Source: Paenibacillus sp. FSL W8-0426 (lineage in GTDB: Bacteria > Bacillota > Bacilli > Paenibacillales > Paenibacillaceae). Taken from it: a stretch of DNA of 64,000 nt. The translations under genes were made by a program, and so were the position numbers. The notes under the pieces are model-generated. The model did not search any database, had not been told where the DNA came from, and was given only the letters and a program-made list of their open reading frames with translations. Shown piece by piece: positions 33,356-42,042 of the stretch; position 1 is the stretch's first letter; every line of letters starts with the position of its first letter. The DNA is taken from NCBI RefSeq assembly GCF_037969725.1, contig NZ_CP150203.1, positions 4,728,001 to 4,792,000 on the forward strand, read 5' to 3'.

Positions 33356-34009
33356 TCACCACGCGAGCTCATCGGCATGTTGCGCCAGCTCACCGCGGAA
33401 GTTACGTGTCAATTCGCATACACTTGCGTAAGGCTGTCTGCGAAAGTGTTCGATGTACGGCGCGAATCCGGACTTGCTCTCGTCAGGCAGATCGCACTGT
33501 AACGTGTGTCCGATGACGATAACGGTACAATCGTCGTGGATTCGCGTTAGCAGCTTCTTCAACTCGCCACGCGTCATATTTTGCGCCTCATCGAGTATCA
33601 CCGTTTTCCCTTTGATGTTGATCCCACGGGCGAATACGTGTGACATCGGATATACCCAATGTTCCATCCGTTTAGCTGACGCGAAGTTCTCCGGATTGTA
33701 TATCGCCTTTTCCGGATTCTCGCCGATCTCGGCCAGCGCATCGGTCAGTGGAGTGATATATGCGGCTTCCTTTTCGCGTTGCGTTCCCGGCCGGAATCCC
33801 ATGCGACCTTCTTCGACGGGCGAGAATACGTATATTAGCGGCTTGCCGATCAACTTTGCGGCGGCCACGGCGAGCGTCGTTTTGCCGGTACTGGACCGCG
33901 CATTAACGAACGTGATGCGATTATCGAAAATGCTATCGACATACTTGCGCTGCTCAGGCGTCAGCTTGTCGGCGAATCCGAAGAACATCGTATCTTTGGG
34001 TAGCGGCAT
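33356..34009 (-). CDS. PhoH-like ATPase
   Basis: 217-residue PhoH family P-loop protein. Walker A is NARSSTGKTTLA (about residue 38), Walker B is TVILDEAQNM, and IVIGHTLQCDLP is the sensor region. PhoH proteins are frequent in phages; a role in RNA or nucleotide metabolism is proposed but unproven. Lies in the nucleotide metabolism operon. Confidence 0.88.
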   Translation of the reverse strand: MPLPKDTMFFGFADKLTPEQRKYVDSIFDNRITFVNARSSTGKTTLAVAAAKLIGKPLIYVFSPVEEGRMGFRPGTQREKEAAYITPLTDALAEIGENPEKAIYNPENFASAKRMEHWVYPMSHVFARGINIKGKTVILDEAQNMTRGELKKLLTRIHDDCTVIVIGHTLQCDLPDESKSGFAPYIEHFRRQPYASVCELTRNFRGELAQHADELAW

Positions 34010-34029
34010 GGCTTGCGTCCTCCTTAGCG

Positions 34030-34179
34030 TTATTCTACTTCGATGTATACTCGCGTCTTGTCATCGTTGTGGTCTACGGTAATCAGGTCGCACATCCAAC
34101 CGTCTTCAAAGTCGTACAGAACAACGTCCGCATCTTGTGGGTACTCCGATAACTTAGCGATTAACTCCGCTACTTTCAT
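34030..34179 (-). CDS. Small protein, paralogue of 34494-34649
   Basis: 49-residue protein starting VAELIAKLSEYPQDADVVLY. The same opening pattern (AELIAxLxxxPxDAExL) is found in the gene three positions upstream, so the two are probably duplicates. Typical small phage protein; function unknown. Confidence 0.6.
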   Translation of the reverse strand: MKVAELIAKLSEYPQDADVVLYDFEDGWMCDLITVDHNDDKTRVYIEVE

Positions 34180-34493
34180 TCGCTCACCTCCCGTTCCTCG
34201 ATTACGTATATCTCGCCGCGCTGTTCGATAACTTCGTACTTAGCCGCGTCGAGAACGTGGCCTTGGCGCACGGTGACTTCGTGGCGGACCGGCGCTTCCA
34301 TCGATACGAGTGTCGCGCTCATTATCACGCACGCTAACGTTACCAATACGCCAAGTACTACGAGGATTGGCTCATCCGCGGCGACCGCTTCGCAAATCAG
34401 GTAAACCCCGTAGAATACGAAGCAGCCGAAGATTATGCCGAGTATAACCGCAGCCAGTTCCGGACCGCCGCCATACGTATTCAGCACGTCCAT
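34176..34493 (-). CDS. Membrane protein of unknown function
   Basis: 105-residue protein with two to three transmembrane helices in the first 65 residues (AVILGIIFGCFVFYGVYLI and LVVLGVLVTLACVIMSATLV) and a soluble acidic C-terminus. Overlaps the following small gene by four bases. Confidence 0.65.
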   Translation of the reverse strand: MDVLNTYGGGPELAAVILGIIFGCFVFYGVYLICEAVAADEPILVVLGVLVTLACVIMSATLVSMEAPVRHEVTVRQGHVLDAAKYEVIEQRGEIYVIEEREVSE

Positions 34494-34649
34494 TTACGCG
34501 CCCACCTCCTCGATAATGACGCGGCCGTCAACTTCGCGCAGTTGAATATCCGTTGTTAAACGCTGTCCTTGCGGCCGCCATACGAGTATTTCCGCATCGT
34601 CCGGAAGCGGCGACCGTTGGAGCTGCGCGATAAGTTCCGCTTTGGTCAC
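34494..34649 (-). CDS. Small protein, paralogue of 34030-34179
   Basis: 51-residue protein (TKAELIAQLQRSPLPDDAEI). GTG start overlaps the stop of the previous gene (GTGA), and its TAA directly touches the next ATG. Shares its N-terminal half with the gene at 34030. Confidence 0.6.
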   Translation of the reverse strand: MTKAELIAQLQRSPLPDDAEILVWRPQGQRLTTDIQLREVDGRVIIEEVGA

Positions 34650-35548
34650 GCGGCCTCACCGCCTTCCTGCGTGTAGTCAGCGTCAGTGTCGTCAAGGACG
34701 CGGGTCCCGACTAGTGCGCGAAATGTAGATAATTCCAACGTACCATCGTCGTAATTATAGACACCGCCTCGGGCGCTATGGACTAGCGTGACATTTCCGA
34801 GGTGGGTATTACTGTTTACGAGCATCCCGGTGACGGGCTCCGTAGGCTTTGGCGCATTCACGAACGCATCCGTCAGCGTCAGGCCGAGCGCACGTTCAGC
34901 CGCGATTGCCCTGCCGATGTCCGCGTTGAATACGTCGTCGGGCGCGCACTTTGCGATGCCTACTGCGTCGGGCTTCTTACCGCTCGGCATGATTCCGGTT
35001 CGAACTAGCGCGGTTACTGTCCGTTTATCCCGGTTAACGTGAAACTCTACGCGATAGAATCGGTCATGGAACGGTGTTCCTTCCGCAAGTCTTCCATGCA
35101 GCGCCCCGCCGATCCGCGCCAACTCCGCAACCCTTTCGCGAGCCATTTCGATAACCTTGGCGCGTGTTAATGCTGGCGCGGGTTCCGGCTCGCTTACGGT
35201 GGGCTCAACGCACCCGTCCGGATCGAGTCCGTCGAGGTAGCTACGCACGGCCGACGCATTGTCGCGGATGAATTGCGCGAACAGGTCCGGGAGTGATGGC
35301 GTAGACGTTGCGATCGGTTCGAGGACTACGTATTCTACCGAAACAATCCTACGAGGTATTCCGGTTGCTTTAACCGTACCTGGGTAAACGCCTGCGTCAT
35401 CGTCATCTACAATAAGCTCGTCGCCATTAGCGTAAAACCCTCGGGACATTATCGCGTCTACGATTCGAATACGTTCACCTTTAAGGGCAGGGCGTTTGAC
35501 TTCGCGGTACTGTGTAGCGGCGTTAGACGGTTGAGTTGCGTTTGACAT
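34646..35548 (-). CDS. Modular beta-rich protein with one YREV module and conserved C-terminal domain
   Basis: 300-residue protein. One N-terminal module (about 11-82; TQYREVKRPALKGERIRIV to EYVVLEPIA), a helical linker, then the same C-terminal domain as the protein at 28156-29439 (FHVNRDKRTVTALVRTG, GIAKCAPDDVFNADIGRAIA, then NAPKPTE). ATG at 35548 is chosen because CGGAGAT precedes it and the promoter-like element at 35597-35632 lies just upstream. First gene of an operon. Confidence 0.65.
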   Translation of the reverse strand: MSNATQPSNAATQYREVKRPALKGERIRIVDAIMSRGFYANGDELIVDDDDAGVYPGTVKATGIPRRIVSVEYVVLEPIATSTPSLPDLFAQFIRDNASAVRSYLDGLDPDGCVEPTVSEPEPAPALTRAKVIEMARERVAELARIGGALHGRLAEGTPFHDRFYRVEFHVNRDKRTVTALVRTGIMPSGKKPDAVGIAKCAPDDVFNADIGRAIAAERALGLTLTDAFVNAPKPTEPVTGMLVNSNTHLGNVTLVHSARGGVYNYDDGTLELSTFRALVGTRVLDDTDADYTQEGGEAA

Positions 35549-35596
35549 CGTATCATCTCCGTTTCGTTTTCGTTGTGGTGTTGCGGCCTTACACTC

Positions 35597-35632
35597 TATA
35601 TAAGGACACGAATTCACGGAGTTGGGACATCG
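35597..35632 (-). promoter_or_regulatory. Repeated promoter-like element, copy A
   Basis: On the minus strand CGATGTCCCAA, 12 bases, GTGTCCTTATATA. It has two TGTCC direct repeats 21 bp apart, ending in TTATATA. It lies 49 bases upstream of the modular gene at 34646-35548 and follows the nrdF terminator. Identical in layout to copies at 49968 and 60120. Confidence 0.7.
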
Positions 35633-35651
35633 TTACGAAAATAAAATAAAG

Positions 35652-35682
35652 AAAAAACGGAGAAGCCCGAAGGCCCTCCGTT
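35652..35682 (-). terminator. Intrinsic terminator after nrdF
   Basis: AACGGAG-GGCC-TTCG-GGCT-CTCCGTT hairpin followed by TTTTTT on the minus strand. It ends the nrdIEF operon directly before promoter-like copy A. Confidence 0.85.
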
Positions 35683-36643
35683 ATACTGCGAAATCCGCGT
35701 CTGTAAGCGGCACGATATTAACCGCCTTTTGGTATCCGTTCCCCTTCTTCGAAAAGAAATCGTGTATCTTCGTTTGCGTATTAATCCCGTTGAGCACGAT
35801 CGGATTGATCTCCTCGTCCGGAAAATGCGTAGGCCTTCCGAGATTCATGAGCGCGCGGTTAAAGTTATAGCGCAAGAAGCGCAGCACGTCTTCCTCCAGT
35901 CCGATCGGCGCGTACAAATCAACGGTGTATCCCGCCTCGTTATCGTAGAGCCTACGCAACAATGTCGCTACCTCACGGTCGAGTTCCGCCTGAGTCTCTA
36001 CCGGCAGCTCCGCATATACTTCGCGCGCCAACGTTCCGATATACTGACCGTGCACCGCTTCATCGCGCATAATCAAATCGATAATCTCGCCGCTGGCCGT
36101 CATCTTGCCGCGCCCTGCGAGTAATAGCGGATAGTAGAACCCGGAGTAGAACAGCGCGGACTCAAGGAACACCGACGCAACCATCGCCATGTACAAGCGC
36201 TCAGGAGACGTAATTGACCGGTAATGTCCGCTAATGATTTCGCCTTTGCGTCGCAAGAACGGATTGGACGCCGTCCATTCGAATACGCGGTCGGATTCTT
36301 CCGTTGACACTAACGTCGCGAAGATTGCGCTATAAGACTTCGCGTGAATATGCTCCATCATGCCCATGAACGATAGGACCGCCTTCTTTTGCGTGGACTC
36401 TACGTGCTGCATAATAAGCGGCATCCCTTCGGAACCCTGCTCCGTATCCAGGAACGTAAGGCCGCCGAGCACCTTCTTATAAACGTCACGCTCCGTATCG
36501 CTAAGTGCCAGCCACGACATCTTATCGTCATCGAGCGGGATTTCGTGTTCGCGCCAAATCTGCATAAAGTTCTGATCGAGAAAGTCCTCGGAGTACTCGT
36601 CATCTGGGCGGTTCCAATTCACAGCGCGGATAATGTTCGTCAT
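35681..36643 (-). CDS. nrdF: Class Ib ribonucleotide reductase beta subunit
   Basis: 320-residue radical-generating subunit. Metal ligands are visible: FLDTEQ (Asp), EHIHAKSY (Glu, His), FLESALFYSGFYY (Glu), MRDEAVHGQYIG (Glu, His). C-terminus ends in LTDADFAV, the tail that docks to NrdE. With NrdI and NrdE it forms a complete class Ib enzyme for dNTP synthesis during replication. Confidence 0.95.
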   Translation of the reverse strand: MTNIIRAVNWNRPDDEYSEDFLDQNFMQIWREHEIPLDDDKMSWLALSDTERDVYKKVLGGLTFLDTEQGSEGMPLIMQHVESTQKKAVLSFMGMMEHIHAKSYSAIFATLVSTEESDRVFEWTASNPFLRRKGEIISGHYRSITSPERLYMAMVASVFLESALFYSGFYYPLLLAGRGKMTASGEIIDLIMRDEAVHGQYIGTLAREVYAELPVETQAELDREVATLLRRLYDNEAGYTVDLYAPIGLEEDVLRFLRYNFNRALMNLGRPTHFPDEEINPIVLNGINTQTKIHDFFSKKGNGYQKAVNIVPLTDADFAV

Positions 36644-36670
36644 ATATTCGTCTCCCTTCGATTTAACGGC

Positions 36671-38767
36671 TTAGACAGCGCAGCTTGTGCATTCGGCTAC
36701 GGACAGCAGTTTATTGCGCGTATAGTACAACGATTTTAGTCCGAGTTTGTGCGCGTACAGGTAAAGACGGACAAGCTCGTTTGTCGGCGTTTTCGAATCA
36801 ACGTAAAGGATCGTCGATATCCCCTGGTCAACGTGGCGCTGAATCGCCGCAACCATTTCGATGATCCGATGTTGGTCCATGTTGAACGCGCTGGTATACG
36901 AAATCATGTTATCGCGCGCCAGGAACGGCGCAGGATAATACGTCGTAGAGTTGCCATACGTGCGCGTCTCCATCACGTCAGAAATCGGCATGACCGAGCT
37001 TGTCGCGTTCTGGACGTAGCTGATCGATTGGGTCGGCGCGATTGCGAGTCGGTACGCGTGCCACATTCCGTATTGCTTGACGTCGGCGGCCAGACGCTCC
37101 CATTCGTCAGGTCCCGGAAGTTCGATGCCTGCGCTGGCGAACAAGTCCGCAACCTTTTCGAATTTCGGGCGGAAGTCGTTTTCGATGTATTGCGTAAAGT
37201 ACGATCCATCCGCGTAATCCGAACGGTCGAACCCGTAGAATGTACCGGCGCGCTCCCTAGCGATTTGCATCGAGCGTTCGATCGAGTAATAGTTGACCGC
37301 GGCGAAGAAAGCGTCGGCAAACTCGCGGCCAATTTCGGACTGGTACGATATGCGGTTCTTGACGAGATATCCGTGCAAATTCATCGCGCCGAGTCCGACC
37401 GAGTGCATCAAATCGTTAGCCTTACGCACGCCAGGCGCATTCTCAATCGCAGTCATATCGGATACAGCGGTCAGCGAGTCCATTGCGGAATGAACAGCGC
37501 GGCGAAGGTCTCTGGATGCCATCGCGGTTACGATGTTGAGTGACACGAGATTGCATGAGATATCGAGGCCGATTTCGTCAGGCTGTCCGTAATCGTTGAT
37601 GATATTAGTTTCCATCAACTGGAAAATCTCCGTACATAGATTTGACATCTTCACCTGACCTACGTTCCGGAGCGCATGCCCAGCGTTCGCGTTATCCTTG
37701 AACATAAGATACGGATACCCGGATTCAAGTTGCGTTGTGGCAATCTTCGTCAACATCTCACGCGCATTCAACTCGCGTTTCTTAACGGCCGGATTCGCAA
37801 CCAATTCGTCGTACATTGCGCTGATATCCATATCGTCAAGGTGCGTACCGTACGCTTTAAAAACGGTGTAAGGCGCGAATACATAATATGGCGCGTTGGA
37901 TTCCGCAAGCTCAATAAACTTGGACGGCACGATAAGTCCAATCGACAACGTTTTAAGGCGTGACCGTTCATCCGCGTTAATCTTCTTCGCGTCAAGCAGC
38001 TCCATTACGTCCCATCCGAAGATGTTGTAATAAACCGCACCGCTACCTTTCCGTTGGCCCATCTGATCCGCGTATGAGAACGCCATTTCGAGCTGTTTGG
38101 CGACCGGAAGGATACCCTTTGCTACGCCTTCCTCTTCCTTAATCGCTTCACCACGTCCGCGCAGTTTCGAAAGGTTAAGCGCAACGCCGCCGCCAATCTT
38201 CGAAAGCTGCATCGCAGTCGTATGCGCATGGCCGATCGCGTTAAGACTGTCGTCAACCTCCGTTAAGAAACACGATACCATCTCGCCGCGGCGCGCCTTG
38301 CCCGCGTTAAGAAACGTCGGGGTCGCCGGCTGCACTCCGTTAAGGTATCCCCATAACAGCTCGCGCGCCATATCGTAGTTGCCTTGCGCCAGATATAGCG
38401 CGATGATTGCGTAACGTTCCTCCGGTGATTCTAAATACGTTTTCTTATCCCGAGTTTTCAGCGCGTAGTCCGTATAGTATTTGAACGCGGCCATATACGA
38501 TGCGAAACGTAAGCCTGCGCTCTCGGCTTGGCGATGAATTTCCGTAATCTGCTCCGGTGTGTACTGCGTCAGGACTTCCGGATAATAATACCCGTTGTCA
38601 ACCATATATTGAACGCGCGCCATTACGGAGTCGAACCGCATCTTATTGTCGCGAATGAAGCGCATAAACTCGTCGACGGCTTCCGTATCCTTTTCGAGTT
38701 GATAAAATCCGTCCTTCATTACGGTAATTTCGTTGTTAAGTTCGATGTATTTATACGTTTGCGACAA
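36671..38767 (-). CDS. nrdE: Class Ib ribonucleotide reductase alpha subunit
   Basis: 698-residue catalytic subunit. Typical parts are KMSNLCTEIFQ and SCNLVSLNIVTAM (active-site cysteines), a finger-loop region, and the C-terminal redox pair ECTSCAV. No allosteric ATP-cone is present at the N-terminus, as is usual for NrdE. Follows nrdI with a 17-base overlap and precedes nrdF. Confidence 0.95.
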   Translation of the reverse strand: MSQTYKYIELNNEITVMKDGFYQLEKDTEAVDEFMRFIRDNKMRFDSVMARVQYMVDNGYYYPEVLTQYTPEQITEIHRQAESAGLRFASYMAAFKYYTDYALKTRDKKTYLESPEERYAIIALYLAQGNYDMARELLWGYLNGVQPATPTFLNAGKARRGEMVSCFLTEVDDSLNAIGHAHTTAMQLSKIGGGVALNLSKLRGRGEAIKEEEGVAKGILPVAKQLEMAFSYADQMGQRKGSGAVYYNIFGWDVMELLDAKKINADERSRLKTLSIGLIVPSKFIELAESNAPYYVFAPYTVFKAYGTHLDDMDISAMYDELVANPAVKKRELNAREMLTKIATTQLESGYPYLMFKDNANAGHALRNVGQVKMSNLCTEIFQLMETNIINDYGQPDEIGLDISCNLVSLNIVTAMASRDLRRAVHSAMDSLTAVSDMTAIENAPGVRKANDLMHSVGLGAMNLHGYLVKNRISYQSEIGREFADAFFAAVNYYSIERSMQIARERAGTFYGFDRSDYADGSYFTQYIENDFRPKFEKVADLFASAGIELPGPDEWERLAADVKQYGMWHAYRLAIAPTQSISYVQNATSSVMPISDVMETRTYGNSTTYYPAPFLARDNMISYTSAFNMDQHRIIEMVAAIQRHVDQGISTILYVDSKTPTNELVRLYLYAHKLGLKSLYYTRNKLLSVAECTSCAV

Positions 38768-39113
38768 GCGCGCTCACTCCTTCGGTGAATTTTTGTATGT
38801 CGGTCGGCGTGCCCGCCAATTCGAACTTGCACACGATCGGCACTCCGTATTCTTTCGATATCTGATCCGCGGCCGCTGCGTAGGACGTCCCGAAATTTCG
38901 GTTACCTGACGCAGCCACACCGCGCATGTATTCGTTGTTACTTACGATAAACTGGCGAACCTTACGCGGAACCTCCCCGATCTTATCCGTATATGTGACG
39001 AGGACGAACGGCTCAGTCACACGCAGGCCCTCCGTCAGCTTAACGATTCGGTACGGAAGCCGCCGCGCAAATAGGCCGACGTTGCCCGTCCGTGACGCGT
39101 ATACGACTAGCAC
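38751..39113 (-). CDS. nrdI: NrdI flavodoxin-like protein
   Basis: 120-residue flavodoxin-like protein that supplies oxidant to assemble the NrdF manganese cofactor. Motifs: VVYASRTGNVGLFARRL (FMN phosphate loop at residue 3-19), then VTYTDKIGEVPRKV, and GVAASGNRNFGTSYAAAAD. GTG start. The nrdI-nrdE-nrdF order is standard. Confidence 0.93.
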   Translation of the reverse strand: MLVVYASRTGNVGLFARRLPYRIVKLTEGLRVTEPFVLVTYTDKIGEVPRKVRQFIVSNNEYMRGVAASGNRNFGTSYAAAADQISKEYGVPIVCKFELAGTPTDIQKFTEGVSALVANV

Positions 39114-39265
39114 TCACGCTCGCTCCTTTCGTTAGCCGCCCGGACTTCGGCAAGCTTCCGCTCGTACTTCTCCGCCAGCCCTCGAAATATCGCGACTGAC
39201 CGTTCGAGATTGGCGATCTCTATGCGTTGATACTCGCGGTAACGGGCGGTGAGTGTGCGTGTCAT
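39107..39265 (-). CDS. Small coiled-coil protein
   Basis: 52-residue helical, charged protein (RYREYQRIEIANLERSVAIF). ATG at 39265 has CGGAGGTGG upstream and overlaps the ruvC stop. Function unknown. Confidence 0.6.
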   Translation of the reverse strand: MTRTLTARYREYQRIEIANLERSVAIFRGLAEKYERKLAEVRAANERSEREC

Positions 39266-39798
39266 GCGGCGGCCACCTCCGTATCGATTAAGTTTTCGCG
39301 TATCAAGTACGCCAGAATTACCGCGCATGCATCGCTGTCATCGTAGCCGGCCGCAAACTTGTAATCCGGACCAAGCCGCAATATTCTCCGCACGGCCTCC
39401 GCCACTTGCGGTTTCTCAGCGCGTCCATTTCCGGTTACGAGTTTCTTGACGGTCGATGGCGTAAGGTTCTCGGCCACCTCGTATCCTAGGCGCGAAAGTG
39501 CGCGGTCCACCGCCGACCATGCTCCGTGGACCTTATCGTTTTGGTCGTAGTTGCGCGCTGGCGGCCACACCTCGCGGATAATCGCGCCATCCGGCTTATG
39601 CTCGCGGAAGAACAATAGCGCGTGTGCCTCGATAACCTCGTAACGCAAGGGCCGCGCCTCGCCTGCGTCAGTCTTAACGATGGATGTCGCGACTAGCGTA
39701 GGGACGCGATTTCTCACGTCCATGATCGCGAAGCCTGGCGATGTCAGCGATAAGTCGAGTCCGGCGTAACGTTTAGTCTGCGCTCTTGGCTTCGCTAT
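39262..39798 (-). CDS. ruvC: RuvC-like Holliday junction resolvase, probable ATA start
   Basis: 178-residue RNase H-fold resolvase. The first catalytic Asp lies in YAGLDLSLTSPGFAI (about residues 11-25); the final Asp pair is in GYDDSDACAVILAYL. The first ATG in frame (39723) comes after this motif, so translation must begin upstream. No ATG, GTG or TTG is available there, but ATA at 39798 has GGGAGGAGG eight bases upstream and gives MAKPRAQTKRYAGLD. It overlaps the membrane protein gene by 26 bases. Resolves branched DNA before packaging. Confidence 0.88.
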   Translation of the reverse strand: MAKPRAQTKRYAGLDLSLTSPGFAIMDVRNRVPTLVATSIVKTDAGEARPLRYEVIEAHALLFFREHKPDGAIIREVWPPARNYDQNDKVHGAWSAVDRALSRLGYEVAENLTPSTVKKLVTGNGRAEKPQVAEAVRRILRLGPDYKFAAGYDDSDACAVILAYLIRENLIDTEVAAA

Positions 39799-39988
39799 TG
39801 TTATCGCCTCCTCCCGATAAGTAGCCTTGAACGAATCCGAGTACGACTAGCGCTCCGAAGATGATCCGGAACAGGATCGAATAATCTCCGCCGGTGAATA
39901 CGGACACCGCGATCATCAAGCCCATCCACACGGCGACATACGCGCCTACCGTGAAGATTCCGTTAAGTATGCGTTTGAATACGTTCAT
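39773..39988 (-). CDS. Small membrane protein
   Basis: 71-residue protein with two transmembrane helices (GIFTVGAYVAVWMGLMIAVS and LFRIIFGALVVLGFVQGY) and a short polar tail. Its 3' end contains the ribosome binding site of ruvC. Function unknown. Confidence 0.65.
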   Translation of the reverse strand: MNVFKRILNGIFTVGAYVAVWMGLMIAVSVFTGGDYSILFRIIFGALVVLGFVQGYLSGGGDNNSEAKSAD

Positions 39989-40345
39989 TTACGCCGCCCT
40001 CCTTTGCGTTAAACCATCAAGCACCGCAGTCAGCTCGTCAACGAAGCGCCCTTCTCCGTCGTAACCCTGTCCGAGCCGTCCCTTTTCGATACGGTGCCGC
40101 AAGACCTCTACGTTTGTCTCTTCCGGAGCCCATTGATCTTCAAGCCCGTAGCACGAACAATGCCCGCCGTTGACTTCGTAGAGCTTTTCGTCTTTCTTAT
40201 CGCGGTAGAGTACGAACGCTGTTCCTTCGTACCAAATGTACGTATAGCTCGCGAGCAGAATCTCGATGCCTTCCGGTTCCTGGATGCCGAAGTCCCGATA
40301 AACCTTTTCTGCGCGATCCCAATCGTTAAGATAAATTCCGCTCAT
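39989..40345 (-). CDS. Conserved phage protein of unknown function
   Basis: 118-residue protein with a central beta region (IEILLASYTYIWYEGTAFVL) and HCSCYGLEDQWAPEE, a Cys/His-containing stretch also seen in related proteins of other phages. C-terminus is helical. Function unknown. Confidence 0.7.
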   Translation of the reverse strand: MSGIYLNDWDRAEKVYRDFGIQEPEGIEILLASYTYIWYEGTAFVLYRDKKDEKLYEVNGGHCSCYGLEDQWAPEETNVEVLRHRIEKGRLGQGYDGEGRFVDELTAVLDGLTQRRAA

Positions 40346-40347
40346 AA

Positions 40348-41379
40348 TTACGCAGCCCCCTTCGCATTTTCTTCCGCCCTAATCCGCTCAATCTCCGCAA
40401 GCGCCTCCGCAGGTCCGCGCTTCTTCCAGTCCGGTAACCCCGACCGCTGAATCGCCGCCACTTTCCGTCTGAGCGCGTCCATCTCGTCGCCGGTGAGTGA
40501 TAGCGCAATCGTCCGCTTATAATCGTTGAATGTCCATTTGTCGAGATCAGTCAACGGCGGCACACCGCTTTCTACCGCGTCAAGGATCGTCGTGAAGTAG
40601 TCAAGAACTTCTTCGCGCATCTCATCCGTAAAGTACACGCCGAACGCCATGATATCCGGATTCTTCTCGTAATCTTCCGCGCTGATCGACCACTCCTTCC
40701 GCGCGCCGTTAACGTAGAGGATTACGTAATAATCCACGTCGTACATAATCGAGTAGCATACGCATTGCTTAACGTGCTTTTCTTCCGGGCCGTTGCGCAT
40801 GGAGTACGGGGACGTCTTCGCATACGTCGTTTGCTTCGATTTAACTTCGAGTCCGACGCGTAGGACTTCGCCATCCTCGGAGACATATCGCATGATGCCG
40901 TCGCCAGTTCCGTATAGCGCGAACGTCTTTCCGTTATGCGTTACGACGTGGCTTCGCTTGGCGAAATCCTCGAACATCGGCTCGCCGTGATCGTTGCGCT
41001 CGAAGGTGAATCGCGGCCGCCTTCCGTATGCCTTTTCGTAATGGCGTTCCGCGAATAATAGATCACGCTGAATCACGTCCCCAATAGCGGTCCCGATGCG
41101 TGTTTGGCGGCCCTGGTTCGGTTGGACTACGCGCGATTCCTTTTTGGTGCCGCGAGTCTTTTCGTATAGTGCGCGCGGGTCTGCGTCTGCTGCCGACGGA
41201 GAGAAGTACGGCATATTACGCGGCGGCCATAACTTTCGCTCACGGTCCGTCAAAATGTCCGCATACCAACGATGGATTTGCGCGTCGAGCGGATCGTCGT
41301 ACTCTTCTGGCGCAGAATGCCATTCGTTCAGGAACACCGTAAATTCTTGCGCGATTTGATTAGCGAGTTGTTGAGTCAA
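40348..41379 (-). CDS. PD-(D/E)XK nuclease (Cas4/RecB-like)
   Basis: 343-residue nuclease. Catalytic residues can be seen in LYGTGDGIMRYV (Asp), VGLEVKSKQTTY (Glu-x-Lys) and KHVKQCVCYSIMYDVDYYVI (following helix with Gln and Tyr, as in RecB-type motifs). Probably a 5' or single-strand exonuclease in recombination or replication. Lies between the polymerase and the resolvase. Confidence 0.8.
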   Translation of the reverse strand: MTQQLANQIAQEFTVFLNEWHSAPEEYDDPLDAQIHRWYADILTDRERKLWPPRNMPYFSPSAADADPRALYEKTRGTKKESRVVQPNQGRQTRIGTAIGDVIQRDLLFAERHYEKAYGRRPRFTFERNDHGEPMFEDFAKRSHVVTHNGKTFALYGTGDGIMRYVSEDGEVLRVGLEVKSKQTTYAKTSPYSMRNGPEEKHVKQCVCYSIMYDVDYYVILYVNGARKEWSISAEDYEKNPDIMAFGVYFTDEMREEVLDYFTTILDAVESGVPPLTDLDKWTFNDYKRTIALSLTGDEMDALRRKVAAIQRSGLPDWKKRGPAEALAEIERIRAEENAKGAA

Positions 41380-41391
41380 TTAATCGCCCTC

Positions 41392-41694
41392 CTAGCGTAA
41401 TTTCGATTCGTCAAACGGTTCGTACGTAATGATCGCACTGCAGTTCTGCATCTTCCCGTTCTTAAAGTATTTGCGCCACAAGTCCCCTGATTCTTCCCCT
41501 TCACCTGTTAGTTCGAAAAGAACATCAGGGAATCTCTTTGAGAAAGCGCGCATATCTTCTTCGTGCTCATACCATTTGCAGGAATCAGACTGCTCGCCAA
41601 CTGCGAATGCCAGGTTCTCGTCATCCTCAATCGCGGATTTAATCTCGGCAGACTTCGGAGTAAATGAAAGCTTGTAGTCAGTGTAATATCCCAT
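41392..41694 (-). CDS. Conserved phage protein of unknown function
   Basis: 100-residue protein starting GYYTDYKLSFTP and containing FELTGEGEESGDLWRKYFKN and a GKMQ motif. This pattern occurs in a conserved small phage protein family of unknown role near polymerase genes. Confidence 0.7.
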   Translation of the reverse strand: MGYYTDYKLSFTPKSAEIKSAIEDDENLAFAVGEQSDSCKWYEHEEDMRAFSKRFPDVLFELTGEGEESGDLWRKYFKNGKMQNCSAIITYEPFDESKLR

Positions 41695-42042
41695 TTACGC
41701 GCTCCTTCCGTAAACGTATTCGATTCTAACGACTTCCTTCGGGACCACTTCGAAAATGTAGACGGATAAATAACTCCCATCCTGCATTTCCGTCGCGGGA
41801 ACGTCGCGACCTATGGAGAAATACGCAGTCTTGCCGTCATCTTGCGTAATTTTGTATACGTCTGTTACGTAATTCGTCCAGCGTCCGCCTTCTTCGAACG
41901 TCCCGTGTACATGTTCCACGCGATATCCTTTCGGTTTATACGCGTCAATGATGGAATCTACGTTTTCGTGCGTCTCGTCTCCGGACATGCCTTCATAATC
42001 ATCTCCGATCAATTCGCGCAGCTTCTCAATAACGTTCTCCAT
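41695..42042 (-). CDS. Phage protein of unknown function
   Basis: 115-residue protein: helical N-terminus (VIEKLRELIGDDYEGMS) and a beta-rich remainder (YKITQDDGKTAYFSIGRDVP). It directly follows the polymerase C-terminal gene. No family recognised. Confidence 0.65.
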   Translation of the reverse strand: MENVIEKLRELIGDDYEGMSGDETHENVDSIIDAYKPKGYRVEHVHGTFEEGGRWTNYVTDVYKITQDDGKTAYFSIGRDVPATEMQDGSYLSVYIFEVVPKEVVRIEYVYGRSA

